Assembly: GCA_022826725.1 (NCBI GenBank)
Contig: JAJDUF010000019.1
Location: forward strand, 1 to 64,000
Source of the DNA: Chloroflexota bacterium
GTDB lineage: Bacteria > Chloroflexota > UBA11872 > UBA12225 > JAJDUF01
Direction: 5' to 3'
Length of the DNA: 64,000 nucleotides
Of this stretch, positions 50,159 through 59,517 are shown piece by piece. Numbering within the stretch: position 1 is the stretch's first letter; each line of letters opens with the position of its first letter. The translations under genes and the position numbers were made by a program. The notes beneath the pieces were generated by a model. That model worked only from the letters and a program-made list of their open reading frames with translations. It did not search any database and was not told the DNA's origin.

Positions 50159-51328
50159 ATGGCCATGATGCCAGATCGTATCCGGGCGGTGGGAGGTAGC
50201 GAGGAAACCGACGACGGGCCGGGGATGGCACCGGAGCTTGGTCAGTACGCGCTCATCAAGGTCGTCGGCGTTGGCGGCGGCGGTAGTAATGCCATTGACC
50301 GCATGATCGAGACGCAGATCGGGGGCGTTGACTTCATTACGGTGAATACGGACGCCCAGCAGTTGGTGCGCTCGGCCGCGCCAACGACCGTCCATATCGG
50401 CGACAAGAGCACCAAGGGCTTGGGCGCCGGCGGCAAGCCGGAGATCGGCGCCAAGGCCGCCGAGGAGAGCCTGGAAGACCTGGAAGCAGTGCTGCAAGGC
50501 GCCGATATGGTGTTCGTCGCTGCGGGGATGGGCGGCGGCACCGGTACGGGCGCTGCGCCTAAGATCGCCCAACTCGCCAAGGGCATGGGTGCCCTGACCA
50601 TTGCCGTGGTCACGCGGCCGTTCAAGTTCGAGGGGGCGCGGCGGCGTCAGGTTGCCGAGGATGGCATTGCCGAACTGCAAGCCGAAGTGGATACGCTCAT
50701 TACCATCCCGAACGACCGCTTGCTGAACGTGGCCGACAAGAACGCGACGCTCACGGATGCGTTCAAGCTGGCCGACGACGTGCTGCGGCAAGGGATTCAA
50801 GGCATCTCCGACCTGATTACAGTGCCTGGGCTGATTAATCTGGACTTTGCCGATGTGCGGGCCATCATGGCCAATGCGGGATCGGCACTGATGGCCATTG
50901 GGCACGGCTCCGGGGAGGACCGGGCCGTGGAAGCAGCCAAGGAGGCTGTAGCTAGCCCGCTACTCGATATTGCGATCAATGGCGCGAGCGGCATCCTGTT
51001 CAACATCACCGGCGGCGAAGACCTGACCCTGGCGGAGGTCAATGAGGCGGCCGACGTGATTTCCAACGCGGCCGCTTCCGAAGCCAACATCATCTTCGGG
51101 GCGGTGATTGATCCGGAGAATGAAGGCTCGGTGAAGATCACGGTGATCGGTACCGGCTTCGAAGCGCAGGCGGCCATGCCGACCGAGCGGATGCCCGTCT
51201 TGCCACGGCAGCGCGCGGGGAGTACTAGCCCCCGTGTCCGCTCGCGTGATCTCCCGGAAAGCGCTGCTCCGCGTGGCCGGGATCCCTTGGATATCCCGGC
51301 TTTCCTGCGACCCCGCCAGCGGCCGTAG
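50159..51328 (+). CDS. ftsZ: Cell division protein FtsZ
   Basis: 389 residues. Tubulin-like GTPase that forms the division ring. GTP-binding [11 protein letters not shown] (37-47), tubulin signature GGGTGTG (125-131), the catalytic T7 loop with NLDFADV, and a C-terminal linker ending in the conserved peptide DIPAFLRPR, which binds FtsA/SepF/ZipA-type anchors. ATG at 50159 follows GAGAGGGAGC; in-frame sequence up to 49901 overlaps the divergent dehydratase gene and is not coding. It stands alone: no ftsA, ftsQ or mur genes are nearby. Confidence 0.96.
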   Translation: MAMMPDRIRAVGGSEETDDGPGMAPELGQYALIKVVGVGGGGSNAIDRMIETQIGGVDFITVNTDAQQLVRSAAPTTVHIGDKSTKGLGAGGKPEIGAKAAEESLEDLEAVLQGADMVFVAAGMGGGTGTGAAPKIAQLAKGMGALTIAVVTRPFKFEGARRRQVAEDGIAELQAEVDTLITIPNDRLLNVADKNATLTDAFKLADDVLRQGIQGISDLITVPGLINLDFADVRAIMANAGSALMAIGHGSGEDRAVEAAKEAVASPLLDIAINGASGILFNITGGEDLTLAEVNEAADVISNAAASEANIIFGAVIDPENEGSVKITVIGTGFEAQAAMPTERMPVLPRQRAGSTSPRVRSRDLPESAAPRGRDPLDIPAFLRPRQRP

Positions 51329-51348
51329 CGCCGGACGGATAGGGGAAA

Positions 51349-51369
51349 GGGCAACCACAAGGGTTGCCC
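51349..51369. repeat. GGGCAACC-ACAAG-GGTTGCCC hairpin after ftsZ
   Basis: An 8-bp perfect stem with a 5-base loop, 20 bases after the ftsZ stop codon and followed by CCTACGG, not a T-run. It resembles interspersed GGGCAACC repeats more than a classic intrinsic terminator, though it could still stall transcription or protect the mRNA end. Confidence 0.55.
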
Positions 51370-51422
51370 CTACGGCGGTCTCGCCCGCACTATCGCTCGG
51401 CGGCGAGGCGGGGCCGGCGGGA

Positions 51423-51507
51423 TGGTGGGCAAGCAGGGATTTGAACCCTGACCCCTTGCGGGACTAGCTCCTAAGGCTAGCGCGTCTGCCGATTCCGCCA
51501 CTTGCCC
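51423..51507 (-). tRNA. tRNA-Leu(UAG)
   Basis: The minus strand reads GGGCAAGTGGCGGAATCGGC at the 5' end, a CTAGC/GCTAG anticodon stem with loop CTTAGGA (anticodon UAG, for CUA codons), a long variable arm (TCCCGCAAGGGGT), the T-arm GGTTCAAATCC and a CTTGCCC acceptor end with A discriminator and encoded CCA. The class II variable arm is expected for leucine. Length 85 with CCA. A TATACT box at 51573-51578 on the same strand is a possible -10. Confidence 0.95.
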
Positions 51508-51749
51508 ATATAGGCGTGGGTGACAGCGAGCACCGCTGCCGGGCCGCCACCTCTCACCAATCGCCGCTATCCAGTATAACAACGCGGGGAGCTTGCCCTC
51601 GGCTCGCCGGCCGACCCAGGCTCGCCGCCGCTGATGGCGGTTAGCTCGCAGCATGCAATCGGGTGGAGAGGAGGCAGGGCAGCACGGCACAGCGTTGCCT
51701 GGGATCACCTGTCACCGCTGGCTCCCTGCCGGGCACCGGGCGCTCAACA

Positions 51750-52622
51750 ATGGTAGCAGCGCAAGCAAAGCGTATCGGGCTGGTGTACCAGCCGCGAAAA
51801 CCGGAAGCGGTCGAGCTGGCCGCGGCGTTGTCCCAGCGGATTCGGGCCGCCGGTATCGAGACTTGGACGGAATCCGCTTGGGAAGAAGCGGCGGTGAGTG
51901 CCAGCCTACCCGGCACGGACTTGGTCCTTACCTTCGGCGGCGACGGGACCATCATCCGCACCCTGCGGCTGGCGCCGCCGTTGGGCGTAGCGGTGGCCGG
52001 CGTCAACTTCGGCAAGCTCGGATTCCTCGCCGAAGTCGAGGCGGATGAAGTAGCCGCCGCGCTCCCGCGCTTGCTGGCGGCCGACTACTGGTGCGAAGAG
52101 CGCACCTTACTCGCCATTACGCACCGGCGAGCAGGGGCAGTGGTGGGCGAATACCTCGCCGTGAACGAGGCGCTCATCAGCCGGGGGCGGGCCAACCGCG
52201 TCGTGCGGCTCCAACTGTGGATTCACGGCGAGTACGTCACGACCTACGCGGCCGATGGGCTCATCCTCGCTACACCCACCGGCTCGACCGGTTCCAATCT
52301 CGCCAACCTTGGGCCGGTGCTGCCGCCGGACATGCGGGCGCTCATCGTCAGCCCGGTGCTGCCGTTCGTGAGCTTCCCTAACCCCTTGATCGTTCCGGAG
52401 GGAGCGCCGTTGCGGGTGCGCGCCGTGTTCGATCACGAGGCGGTGCTCGCCATTGACGGGCAGCGGACGATTGCGCTGCAGAACGAAGATGTGGTCGAGG
52501 CGACCATCGCGCCGTATCCATGCTTGCTGGCCCGGTTGCGCGGCCGCCACTATTTCTATCGGGTGCTGGTGCCGGGCTTGCAACGCGCCCCGCTGCTCCC
52601 TTCGACACCGGAAGGCGGTTAG
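51750..52622 (+). CDS. nadK: NAD kinase
   Basis: 290 residues from ATG at 51750; the frame opens earlier at 51663 but without family sequence. Phosphorylates NAD to NADP. The diphosphate-binding GGDGT is at 63-67 (TFGGDGTII), NFGKLGFLAEVE follows, LAVNEALISRG holds the substrate-binding NE, and ATPTGSTGSNLANLGPVLPP replaces the usual TPTGSTAYSLSAGGPI, so the last conserved loop is changed by a few residues. It lies 42 bases before recN, an arrangement common in Gram-positive-type genomes and Chloroflexota. Confidence 0.9.
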   Translation: MVAAQAKRIGLVYQPRKPEAVELAAALSQRIRAAGIETWTESAWEEAAVSASLPGTDLVLTFGGDGTIIRTLRLAPPLGVAVAGVNFGKLGFLAEVEADEVAAALPRLLAADYWCEERTLLAITHRRAGAVVGEYLAVNEALISRGRANRVVRLQLWIHGEYVTTYAADGLILATPTGSTGSNLANLGPVLPPDMRALIVSPVLPFVSFPNPLIVPEGAPLRVRAVFDHEAVLAIDGQRTIALQNEDVVEATIAPYPCLLARLRGRHYFYRVLVPGLQRAPLLPSTPEGG

Positions 52623-52664
52623 CTGACGACCGATAGCTGATGGCTGGCGGCTACCGAGGGCACC

Positions 52665-54452
52665 ATGCTGCACGAGCTGACCATCGAGAACTTTGCGCTG
52701 CTGGCTCACGTGCATATCCGGTTCGGCGCCGGCCTCAACGTGCTGACCGGCGAGACCGGGGCCGGCAAGTCCATCATCATTGACGCAATCAGCCGCGTAC
52801 TCGGCAGCCGCGGCGGCGCGGACGATGTCCGCAGCGGGACCACGCACGCGCACGTCGAGGCGGTGTTCTCCCTCGCCAAGCCACCGGCGGCCCTACAGGC
52901 GCTCCTGGCGGAGCGAGGGCTGCTCGATGCCGACGACGATGGGCCGGCGCCGGATACCGGCCCGCTGGAACTCATCCTGACGCGGGACATCCGCCCCAAC
53001 GGGCGGAGCATCGGGAGGGTGAACGGTCGGGCCGTCCCGCTGCACACGGTAGCGGCGCTGGGCCGCTTTCTGCTGGACATTCACGGGCAGACCGAGCACC
53101 TGTCGCTGCTACAGCCGGCAACGCAACTCCAACTCCTCGACCGCTTCGGCGGTCTGGAGGCGCTCGGCGCGGAGATACGCGACACGGCGGCGGCACTGGG
53201 CGACGCGCGGCGACAGTGGCGCACGATGCAGCAAGACGAGCGCGAACTGGCGCGCCGCGTAGACCTGCTCCGATATCAAGTAGACGAAATTGCCAGCGCC
53301 GACGTGCAGCCTGGCGAAGACGAGGCATTGCAGCAGGAGCGACACCTGTTGCTCAATGCCGAGCAGCTTGCCAGCGCCACGGCCAGCGCCTACGCGCAAC
53401 TCACCGGCTCCGAGGGCGAGGCCGGGGCGCTGGATCAACTGGGGGACGCAGCCCGGCAACTCAACGCGCTGACCGCCATTGATCCGGCGCTCGCCGAAAC
53501 CGAGACGCTGCTGACCGAGGCGACGGCGCTGGTCGAGGAGGTCGGCCGCTCGCTCCGCGCCTATGCCGAGGGCGTCGAGGCCGATCCGGCGCGACTGGCC
53601 GAGGTGGAAGAGCGTCTGGACCTGATCCGGTCGTTGCAGCGCAAGTACGGCGACACCATCGAGGCGGTCCTGGCCTACGGCGCAGCGGCAGCGGCAGAAT
53701 TGGAGGGCCTGACGCGGCGAGATGAGCGCCTGGCCGAACTGGCCGTGCAGGCCGCGGACCTGGCCGCGCAGCTGGGCCGGCACGCGACTCGCCTATCGCG
53801 GGCGCGTCGGCGGGCTGGCCGGCAGTTGGCGGCGGCGGTGGCCGACGAATTAGCCGATCTGAACCTGTCGGCGGCGTTCGAGGTCGCGGTGGAGTGCCAG
53901 CCGGACCCGGACGGTGTGCCCTGGTCCCCCGATGAGGCGCCGGTGCTAGACGGGGAGCCGGCCCCCGGCACCCTGCTCGCTTGGGACGACAGCGGTATGG
54001 ATACGGTGGAGTTTCGGATTGCGCCCAATCCCGGCGAGCCGCTCAAGCCGGTGGCGCGGGTCGCGTCGGGCGGCGAGATGAGCCGCATCCTGCTCGCGCT
54101 GAAGTCCATTCTCTCTAGCGTGGATCGCACGCCCACGCTGATCTTCGACGAGATAGACGTGGGTATCGGGGGGCGGAGCGGCCGGGTGCTCGGTGAGAAG
54201 CTCGCCGAACTGGCTGCCCAACATCAGGTGTTGTGCGTGACCCACCTGCCCCAGCTTGCGGTCTATGGTCAGAGCCACTTTTTCATCGCCAAGCAGGAGC
54301 AAGAGAACCGCACCACGACGACGGTGGAAGAGCTGGCCGGGCAAGCGCGGCTCTCCGAGATCGCGCAGATGCTCGGCGGCGCCACGGCCGCGAGCCTGAA
54401 TCGCGCCCGCGAGATGCTGGAGCGGGTGGACCGGGGCGAGGTCGCGGCGTAG
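52665..54452 (+). CDS. recN: DNA repair protein RecN
   Basis: 595 residues. SMC-like ATPase in double-strand break repair. Walker A GETGAGKS (29-36) with IENFALL before it, the Q-loop DIHGQTEH, two long coiled-coil stretches (about 150-230 and 320-385), signature VASGGEMSRILLALK and Walker B LIFDEIDVGIGGRSG. It directly follows NAD kinase and is probably co-transcribed with it. ATG at 52665 gives the normal N-terminus MLHELTIENFALL. Confidence 0.95.
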   Translation: MLHELTIENFALLAHVHIRFGAGLNVLTGETGAGKSIIIDAISRVLGSRGGADDVRSGTTHAHVEAVFSLAKPPAALQALLAERGLLDADDDGPAPDTGPLELILTRDIRPNGRSIGRVNGRAVPLHTVAALGRFLLDIHGQTEHLSLLQPATQLQLLDRFGGLEALGAEIRDTAAALGDARRQWRTMQQDERELARRVDLLRYQVDEIASADVQPGEDEALQQERHLLLNAEQLASATASAYAQLTGSEGEAGALDQLGDAARQLNALTAIDPALAETETLLTEATALVEEVGRSLRAYAEGVEADPARLAEVEERLDLIRSLQRKYGDTIEAVLAYGAAAAAELEGLTRRDERLAELAVQAADLAAQLGRHATRLSRARRRAGRQLAAAVADELADLNLSAAFEVAVECQPDPDGVPWSPDEAPVLDGEPAPGTLLAWDDSGMDTVEFRIAPNPGEPLKPVARVASGGEMSRILLALKSILSSVDRTPTLIFDEIDVGIGGRSGRVLGEKLAELAAQHQVLCVTHLPQLAVYGQSHFFIAKQEQENRTTTTVEELAGQARLSEIAQMLGGATAASLNRAREMLERVDRGEVAA

Positions 54453-54489
54453 GTGTCCAGAAGCAACGGGCTTGGATACTAACCAAGGG

Positions 54490-55557
54490 CTAGGCGGTGA
54501 CCAGGTTGAGCTCTAGGCGGCGCCCCATGGCAAACACGGCCATGAAGAGCACCGCGCAGATCGCCAGGCCGATTGCTAGCTCCGGCCACACGTCGGCCAG
54601 CGACGCTCCTTTGACGGCGATCTCGAAGAGCGGCGCGAGGAAGTAGTAGGTCGGGAAGACCTTCGCAATCCACTGCGGGAGGTTGGGCCAGATAAAGAAG
54701 ATCACCGGCGCAAAGAGCAGGACGCCGCTGGCCTTGGTGGCCGTGAAGAGCATGTTCGTATCCCGCGCCCACGAGCCGAACAGCAGGCCAATCCCGGCGG
54801 ACATGAGCGCAGCGAGCGCCAGTGTCAGGAGGAGTGCGGCCGGTTGCGATCCGAAGGCGTTGTTGATGGCTAGGGTAATCACGCCGGCGGTCAGCGCGAG
54901 CATGATACCCAGCACGCCTTTGCCGACGAGCACATCCGCCACCTGCACCGGCGTGACGAGCAACGCCTGAAGCGTCCGGCGCTCCTTCTCCTCGACGAGG
55001 CTGGCGGCTGGCACCATCCCTCCGCCGATCCAGACGGCGTACAACATCAGCAACGGCAGCAGGCGGTTGGCAATGGGCACTGCGTCGTCCTCACCCACCG
55101 TCGTCACGGCGACCTCGATAGGCGCCGGTGCTCCGGCCACCCCCCGGATCAGATCAACCGCGGTTACCCCCAGGATGATGCGATTGGCCGCCAGACTCTC
55201 ACCACCCACGAAGAACTGAAGGATCGGCTGGTTGCCGGCACGCAGGGCGGCGTCGAAGCCAGGCTGGAGGACCAGCCCAGCATCGAGGTCGTTCGCCTCC
55301 ACCAGCGCCTTCAGCCGGGCGGCGGATGCGGGGAAAGCGACCTCGATACCCTCGATGTCCCGTACCGCCCGGACGATACTCGATTGCCCCTCGTCTACGA
55401 TGCCGAGCCGCGGCGTAGGCTCGAACAGGTTGCCGAACACCCCTCGGATGAGCACCGTGAGCACCACCGGCACGACGAAGGCGTAGAGAAAGATCGGGGA
55501 GCGCGGCCCCAACCGGAGGTCCTTGCGTAGCACGTTCCAGACCCGCACTCCGTTCAT
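54490..55557 (-). CDS. ABC-2 type transporter permease, copy 1
   Basis: 355 residues. One N-terminal helix (about 20-40), a large extracytoplasmic domain (about 45-175) and five C-terminal helices (about 180-350) with the KERRTLQALLVTPV loop, the layout of ABC2_membrane_3 (YhgE/NatB-like) exporters. It starts within the last 4 bases of the upstream permease gene (ATGA), so the two are translationally coupled and probably form a heterodimer in the membrane. Confidence 0.88.
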   Translation of the reverse strand: MNGVRVWNVLRKDLRLGPRSPIFLYAFVVPVVLTVLIRGVFGNLFEPTPRLGIVDEGQSSIVRAVRDIEGIEVAFPASAARLKALVEANDLDAGLVLQPGFDAALRAGNQPILQFFVGGESLAANRIILGVTAVDLIRGVAGAPAPIEVAVTTVGEDDAVPIANRLLPLLMLYAVWIGGGMVPAASLVEEKERRTLQALLVTPVQVADVLVGKGVLGIMLALTAGVITLAINNAFGSQPAALLLTLALAALMSAGIGLLFGSWARDTNMLFTATKASGVLLFAPVIFFIWPNLPQWIAKVFPTYYFLAPLFEIAVKGASLADVWPELAIGLAICAVLFMAVFAMGRRLELNLVTA

Positions 55558-56672
55558 AACGCCTCAACCTTCCTCTTCAGAACGTACCACCCCACGCCGA
55601 AGACGACCACGCACCACGCCAGCAGCATCCCCAAGTACGGCAGGACTTCCGACCAGCCGGCGTCGTAGGAGCTTACGCCGACGATGGCCTGCACCAGCCC
55701 GTAGGAGGGCAGAATCTGCACCCAGAGGGAGGCGCTGCCCGGAAAGAGCGCCGCTATCGCAGGAATCAGCAGGGGGATCATGAAGATCATGCTGTAGAAG
55801 ACCATGCCGATGAAGTCCTGGCCGGATGCCCCGGCGATCAGCCCGCAGCCGGTAACGAGCACCGCGCCGAGGAGCAAAGCGGTGAGCAGGATCAGCGGCT
55901 GGCGGGCGAACGAACCGATCAACAGCATGACGAGCGCTGCCTCGATGAAGGCGAGGGCCGTGCCGAACAGGCCCTTGGCTACCAGGAAATCGGCCGTCCT
56001 GGTTGGCGTCACGAGGACCGCTTTCACCGTGCGGCTATGCACCTCGCTGGCGACGAGCGTGCCGAGCGCCATCACTTCGACCATCAGGATGAGGAAGGCG
56101 GCGAGCGGCCGCATCTTCTCGCGCAGCGGCACTTGGTCACCGGCGCGGTCCTCGCCGAGGATCACCGTTTCCTGCGTCGGCGCGGCGACGGGCAGAGCGT
56201 TGCCCGTCAGCGCATAGGCGATCTCGCGCACCAGGCTGGACATAGCGCGGCGGATGGCCGGCGGCACACCCGCATCAATGTAGACCTGCACGGTAGTTTG
56301 CTCGCCAGCGGCAACCCGCCGGAGGAAGTCGGCGGGAAAGTCCAAGCCGATCGCAACCTCCTTTTCAGCCTCACGCTCACCGAGGCCCAACGCGGCCCGG
56401 AGCGCGTCCGAGGTCTCGAACATGACAAACTCAATGCCGGCGCCCTGGGTGGCAACGGCCTGCTCGAATACCTCGTCCATCCCGGTCTGATGGGCCCCAA
56501 CCGTGATCGTCTCGTCTACGGAGTTGGGCAGCAGCCAGAAGGCGGCTACGTAGAACACGATCCCCAAGGCGGTCACAAAGACAAAGAACCGGTCGCGCGT
56601 GTGCGCCGCGAGGTCTTTACGCAGAATGGCCGCCACGATGGCCGCCCGCGATACGTGGCCGTCCGTGTTCAT
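55554..56672 (-). CDS. ABC-2 type transporter permease, copy 2
   Basis: 372 residues with the same layout as its neighbour: one helix at about 30-50, an external domain, then five helices, with SRTVKAVLVTPTRTADFLVAKGL in place of the other loop. It overlaps both neighbours by 4 bases, the ATPase upstream and permease copy 1 downstream. Together they look like a drug, lipid or sodium exporter of the NatAB type; the substrate cannot be told. Confidence 0.88.
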   Translation of the reverse strand: MNTDGHVSRAAIVAAILRKDLAAHTRDRFFVFVTALGIVFYVAAFWLLPNSVDETITVGAHQTGMDEVFEQAVATQGAGIEFVMFETSDALRAALGLGEREAEKEVAIGLDFPADFLRRVAAGEQTTVQVYIDAGVPPAIRRAMSSLVREIAYALTGNALPVAAPTQETVILGEDRAGDQVPLREKMRPLAAFLILMVEVMALGTLVASEVHSRTVKAVLVTPTRTADFLVAKGLFGTALAFIEAALVMLLIGSFARQPLILLTALLLGAVLVTGCGLIAGASGQDFIGMVFYSMIFMIPLLIPAIAALFPGSASLWVQILPSYGLVQAIVGVSSYDAGWSEVLPYLGMLLAWCVVVFGVGWYVLKRKVEAL

Positions 56673-57532
56673 GTGTCGAGACCGCGGCCGGTGACTTTGA
56701 TGAAGATGGCTTCCAGGGTGGCCTCTTCCGTATGGATGGTGAGCAAGTCCTGGGAGCCGAGCGCCTCCTTGAGCCGGTCCCCGGCGCCCGGCGCGTCGAG
56801 CGAGATGATCTGCTCCCGCACATCTGCGGCCGCGCGCATCCGCACGCGCACCGAGCGCTGCCCATGCGCGAGCTTCAGGTTCTCCGGCGTATCCAGCGCG
56901 ACGATGCGCCCCTCGTTGATAAAGGCCACCCGGTCGGAGAGCTTATCGGCCTCGTCCATGTCGTGGGTGGTGAGTAGCACGGCTGCGCCGCGGTCCGCTT
57001 CCTCGCGGATCACCTGCCGGATGGCTTGCGCCGACACCGGGTCCAGCCCGTCGGTCGGCTCGTCGAGGAAGAGCACGTCGGGGCCGTTCACCAGGCACCG
57101 CGCCATCATCAGGCGCTGCTGCATGCCCTTGGAGTAGCCCTTCACGCGGTCGTCGGCACGGTCGGCAAGTCCGACTTTCTGCAACAGCTCATCCGCGTCG
57201 AATCCCTTGATCCCGAAGAGACGGGCAAAGAACTCCAAGTTCTCGCGGCCCGACATATTGAGATAGAGGTTTTTCTCCTCGAAGCACACGCCGATCCTGG
57301 ATTGCACCTCGACGTGGTGTTTGGTGACATCTTTATCGAGCACGGCAATGCTGCCGGTCTTGGGCCTGGCCTGGCCGGTGAGCATCTTGATGGTGGTGGA
57401 CTTGCCGGCGCCGTTGGGTCCTAGAAAGCCCAGGATTTCGCCGCGCCCGACCGCAAAGCTGATGTTGTCCACGGCAACAAGGTCGCCGTAGGTGTAGGTG
57501 ATGCCATCCACGCGGATGGCTGCATTGGCCAT
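56669..57532 (-). CDS. ABC exporter ATP-binding protein
   Basis: 287 residues from ATG at 57532, which has AAAGGAG 7 bases upstream; the frame continues to 57703 but that part reads through the palindromic repeat at 57.6 kb. Walker A GPNGAGKST (38-46), signature YSKGMQQR, Walker B VLFLDEPTDGLDP and H-loop LLTTHDMDEA. The CcmA/NatA-like form with a C-terminal regulatory stretch (RVRMRAAADV...) pairs with the two downstream permeases. Confidence 0.93.
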   Translation of the reverse strand: MANAAIRVDGITYTYGDLVAVDNISFAVGRGEILGFLGPNGAGKSTTIKMLTGQARPKTGSIAVLDKDVTKHHVEVQSRIGVCFEEKNLYLNMSGRENLEFFARLFGIKGFDADELLQKVGLADRADDRVKGYSKGMQQRLMMARCLVNGPDVLFLDEPTDGLDPVSAQAIRQVIREEADRGAAVLLTTHDMDEADKLSDRVAFINEGRIVALDTPENLKLAHGQRSVRVRMRAAADVREQIISLDAPGAGDRLKEALGSQDLLTIHTEEATLEAIFIKVTGRGLDT

Positions 57533-57595
57533 GCGCTGCTCCTTTCGGGCGAAACCGGCCCCCCTATCGCCCCCCCGCTCCGCAGGTGGACGTGG

Positions 57596-57615
57596 ATTCC
57601 CGCGTTCGCGGGAAT
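57596..57615. repeat. ATTCCCGCG-TT-CGCGGGAAT palindrome with flanking GCAAAGGTCTCCG
   Basis: A 9-bp perfect stem. GACAGTTTGCAAAGGTCTCCGAAAGCGAGAATGACGG follows in two pieces that match the ends and interior of the element at 20874-20992. It lies just upstream of the ABC exporter gene and 40 bases from the pyrE stop. Confidence 0.65.
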
Positions 57616-57653
57616 GACAGTTTGCAAAGGTCTCCGAAAGCGAGAATGACGGA

Positions 57654-58205
57654 CTAGACGGCGGGAACGACAGTATCCCCACCGACCAAGCGTTCGAGCG
57701 CACTCAGGGTGAATACTGACGAGAGCGAGCAGCCGATAGCACCGATGTTCTCGCCGCCGCCCTGCTGCCGATCAATCACGCACAGCACGTCGTTCACGAC
57801 GAGTCCCAGCGCCCGGACTTCTTCTACCGAGGCGACCACCTGCCCGCCGCTGGTGATGACATCCTCGATGATGACGGCGGTTTCTCCGCGGCGGAAGCCG
57901 CCCTCGACCAGGTTGCAGGTCCCGTAGGTCTTGGCTTCCTTCCGCACGTAGAGCGCCGGCTTGCCGGTACGCAAGGAGAGCGCGGTGGCGAGGGGGATGC
58001 CGCCTAACTCCAGGCCGGCGATCCGGTCATAGTCGGGCGGTAGCAGCCCCTCCAGCGCCGCGGCGACGGCCCGTAGAAGGGCGGGATCGCTCTCGAAGCG
58101 GTACTTGTCCCAGTAGAATGAACTGACCAGCCCGGACCGCAGGGTGAACTCACCCGTCAAATAGGCCGCCGCCTTGATCCGCTGCGCTAACTCTGCTTTC
58201 AGCAC
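57654..58205 (-). CDS. pyrE: Orotate phosphoribosyltransferase
   Basis: 183 residues from GTG at 58205 (VLKAELAQRIK), with GGGTGG upstream. Transfers orotate to PRPP to make OMP. The PRPP motif is AVIIEDVITSGGQV, the substrate region YLTGEFTLRSGLVSSFYWDKYRFESDP lies near the N-terminus, and LYVRKEAKTYGTCNLVEGG holds the flexible-loop lysine. In-frame sequence upstream to 58571 lies over the VOC gene on the same strand in another frame and is not coding. pyrD is 44 kb away. Confidence 0.92.
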   Translation of the reverse strand: MLKAELAQRIKAAAYLTGEFTLRSGLVSSFYWDKYRFESDPALLRAVAAALEGLLPPDYDRIAGLELGGIPLATALSLRTGKPALYVRKEAKTYGTCNLVEGGFRRGETAVIIEDVITSGGQVVASVEEVRALGLVVNDVLCVIDRQQGGGENIGAIGCSLSSVFTLSALERLVGGDTVVPAV

Positions 58206-58226
58206 GCTCCACCCTTCCCGGCCTGG

Positions 58227-58256
58227 CCCCCTCCCTGACCCTCCCCCGTCGCAACG
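58227..58256. repeat. Fragment of the CCCTCCCCCGTCG repeat family
   Basis: CCCTCCCTGACCCTCCCCCGTCGCAACGG carries the left arm of the palindrome at 166-189 without its right arm. It lies between the VOC gene stop and the pyrE start. Confidence 0.5.
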
Positions 58257-58279
58257 GAGCGACCTTTGGGGGGCAGACC

Positions 58280-58693
58280 TTAGTCGTCGGAGAACTTGAT
58301 GCCGGCTTCCTGGACCTCTTGATACGGCAGCATCCAGACGAGCGACTCGTCGTGGAGATCGCCGACCTGAATGCGGTTGCCGAACGGGTCGCGGAAGTCG
58401 CAGCGAAAGCCCGGCTCGGTCTCCAGGCCGTACTTCGTGATGATCTTCTCGCGCACGGCGGCGAGCTGTGCTTCGTCGCGGACCATAATGCCAAAGTGCT
58501 TCGAGCGGTCCGGGTGCAACTCCTCGACCTCGAAAATCGCCAAGAACTGATGCGCGCCGAGTTGGCACCAAGCCGCTCCCTCACCGCCATGCAACATCTC
58601 CAGGTTGAACACGTCGGAGTAGAAGTCCACCGCCTTCTGTACGTCATCCACCTCGATGGCGATGTGATTCACGCCATACACCTGCACGGTCAT
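58280..58693 (-). CDS. VOC (glyoxalase/dioxygenase superfamily) protein
   Basis: 137 residues, one vicinal-oxygen-chelate unit of two beta-alpha-beta-beta-beta repeats. N-terminal GVNHIAIEVDDVQKAVDFYSDVF gives the first metal histidine (H10), KHFGIMV the second (about H66), and the C-terminal FRDPFGNRIQVGD matches the common closing motif. AGGAGGAA precedes ATG at 58693. The reaction is not deducible. Confidence 0.85.
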   Translation of the reverse strand: MTVQVYGVNHIAIEVDDVQKAVDFYSDVFNLEMLHGGEGAAWCQLGAHQFLAIFEVEELHPDRSKHFGIMVRDEAQLAAVREKIITKYGLETEPGFRCDFRDPFGNRIQVGDLHDESLVWMLPYQEVQEAGIKFSDD

Positions 58694-58786
58694 CGTCGGT
58701 TCCTCCTCACTTATCTCTCAGAATCATAGCAGCAGTCACCGGTCGCACAGAGGTAGGGCCGGGAGCGATGGGCAGACGCAGCAGCC

Positions 58787-59323
58787 CTAGGCCGACTCGC
58801 ACGCTAGGCGTGACCGTGCCCGGCGCACTGCTGCCGCGATGGTCTCGGGCGGTGCCATCGCCACGGTACCACCGTCGGTTATGGGATCGAGCACCGTGCA
58901 GCCCCATTTCCGCAGCGTCGCTGCCGATTCTTGGGCGCGGGGATGTGCCCACAGCGCAACGTTGATCGCGATGGCGACGATAAGCGGGGCACGCCGTCCG
59001 ATGGCCTGGGCAGCGATAGAAAGCGCCAGATTGTCGGTGATACCGGCGGCGAGCTTGTTCAGGGTGTTGAAGGTGCAGGGTGCAATCACCACCACGCCCG
59101 GCGCTGGGCGCGGCAAGATCGCGGCATCGAAGTAGCTCTCGATGATCCGATGGCCTGGCACCAGCGCCAGCTCACGCGGGCTAATCACCCGCCGCGCCCC
59201 CGGCGTAAGCAGGGTGAGCACGCGTCCTGCCACCGGCGCGAGCGCCCGCAGCACCTCCGGCGTGCGTCGAGCAACGGAGGCACCCGTCACGATGAGGTAG
59301 GTAGGCGCTACCGACTCAGTCAT
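58787..59323 (-). CDS. Flavoprotein-family protein (CoaC/UbiX-like fold)
   Basis: 178 residues. VTGASVARRTPEVLRAL starts the fold, and the FMN-binding APCTFNTLNKLAAGITDNLAL (about 81-101) is the hallmark of the phosphopantothenoylcysteine decarboxylase/prenyltransferase-type flavoprotein family. The C-terminus ends soon after PITDGGTVAMAPPETI, so it is a stand-alone small flavoprotein. Neighbours do not tell its substrate. Confidence 0.8.
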   Translation of the reverse strand: MTESVAPTYLIVTGASVARRTPEVLRALAPVAGRVLTLLTPGARRVISPRELALVPGHRIIESYFDAAILPRPAPGVVVIAPCTFNTLNKLAAGITDNLALSIAAQAIGRRAPLIVAIAINVALWAHPRAQESAATLRKWGCTVLDPITDGGTVAMAPPETIAAAVRRARSRLACESA

Positions 59324-59517
59324 GGTCTATGGTCCAGTGATCCTCGCCGCACTATGGTACAAAGTATCGCTGTTGATCGGACTCGGTGGCTCAATCCGGG
59401 GGAGACCGGGGTCAGGCCCGGACTGCGCCGGCCGCTCCCTCTCGCCACGGGCCCGACGGCGTAGCATGGGTAGGAGCAGGTGCAGCACCAACATGTGCAA
59501 TGACTATGGAGACCCAT

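Noticed and set aside
51349..51369. Intrinsic terminator for ftsZ
   Set aside because: The stem is good but no T-run follows on either strand, so I list it as a hairpin repeat only.
52107..52853. 248-codon minus-strand frame opposite NAD kinase and recN
   Set aside because: Both genes on the plus strand have full family motifs; this frame has none and spans their boundary.
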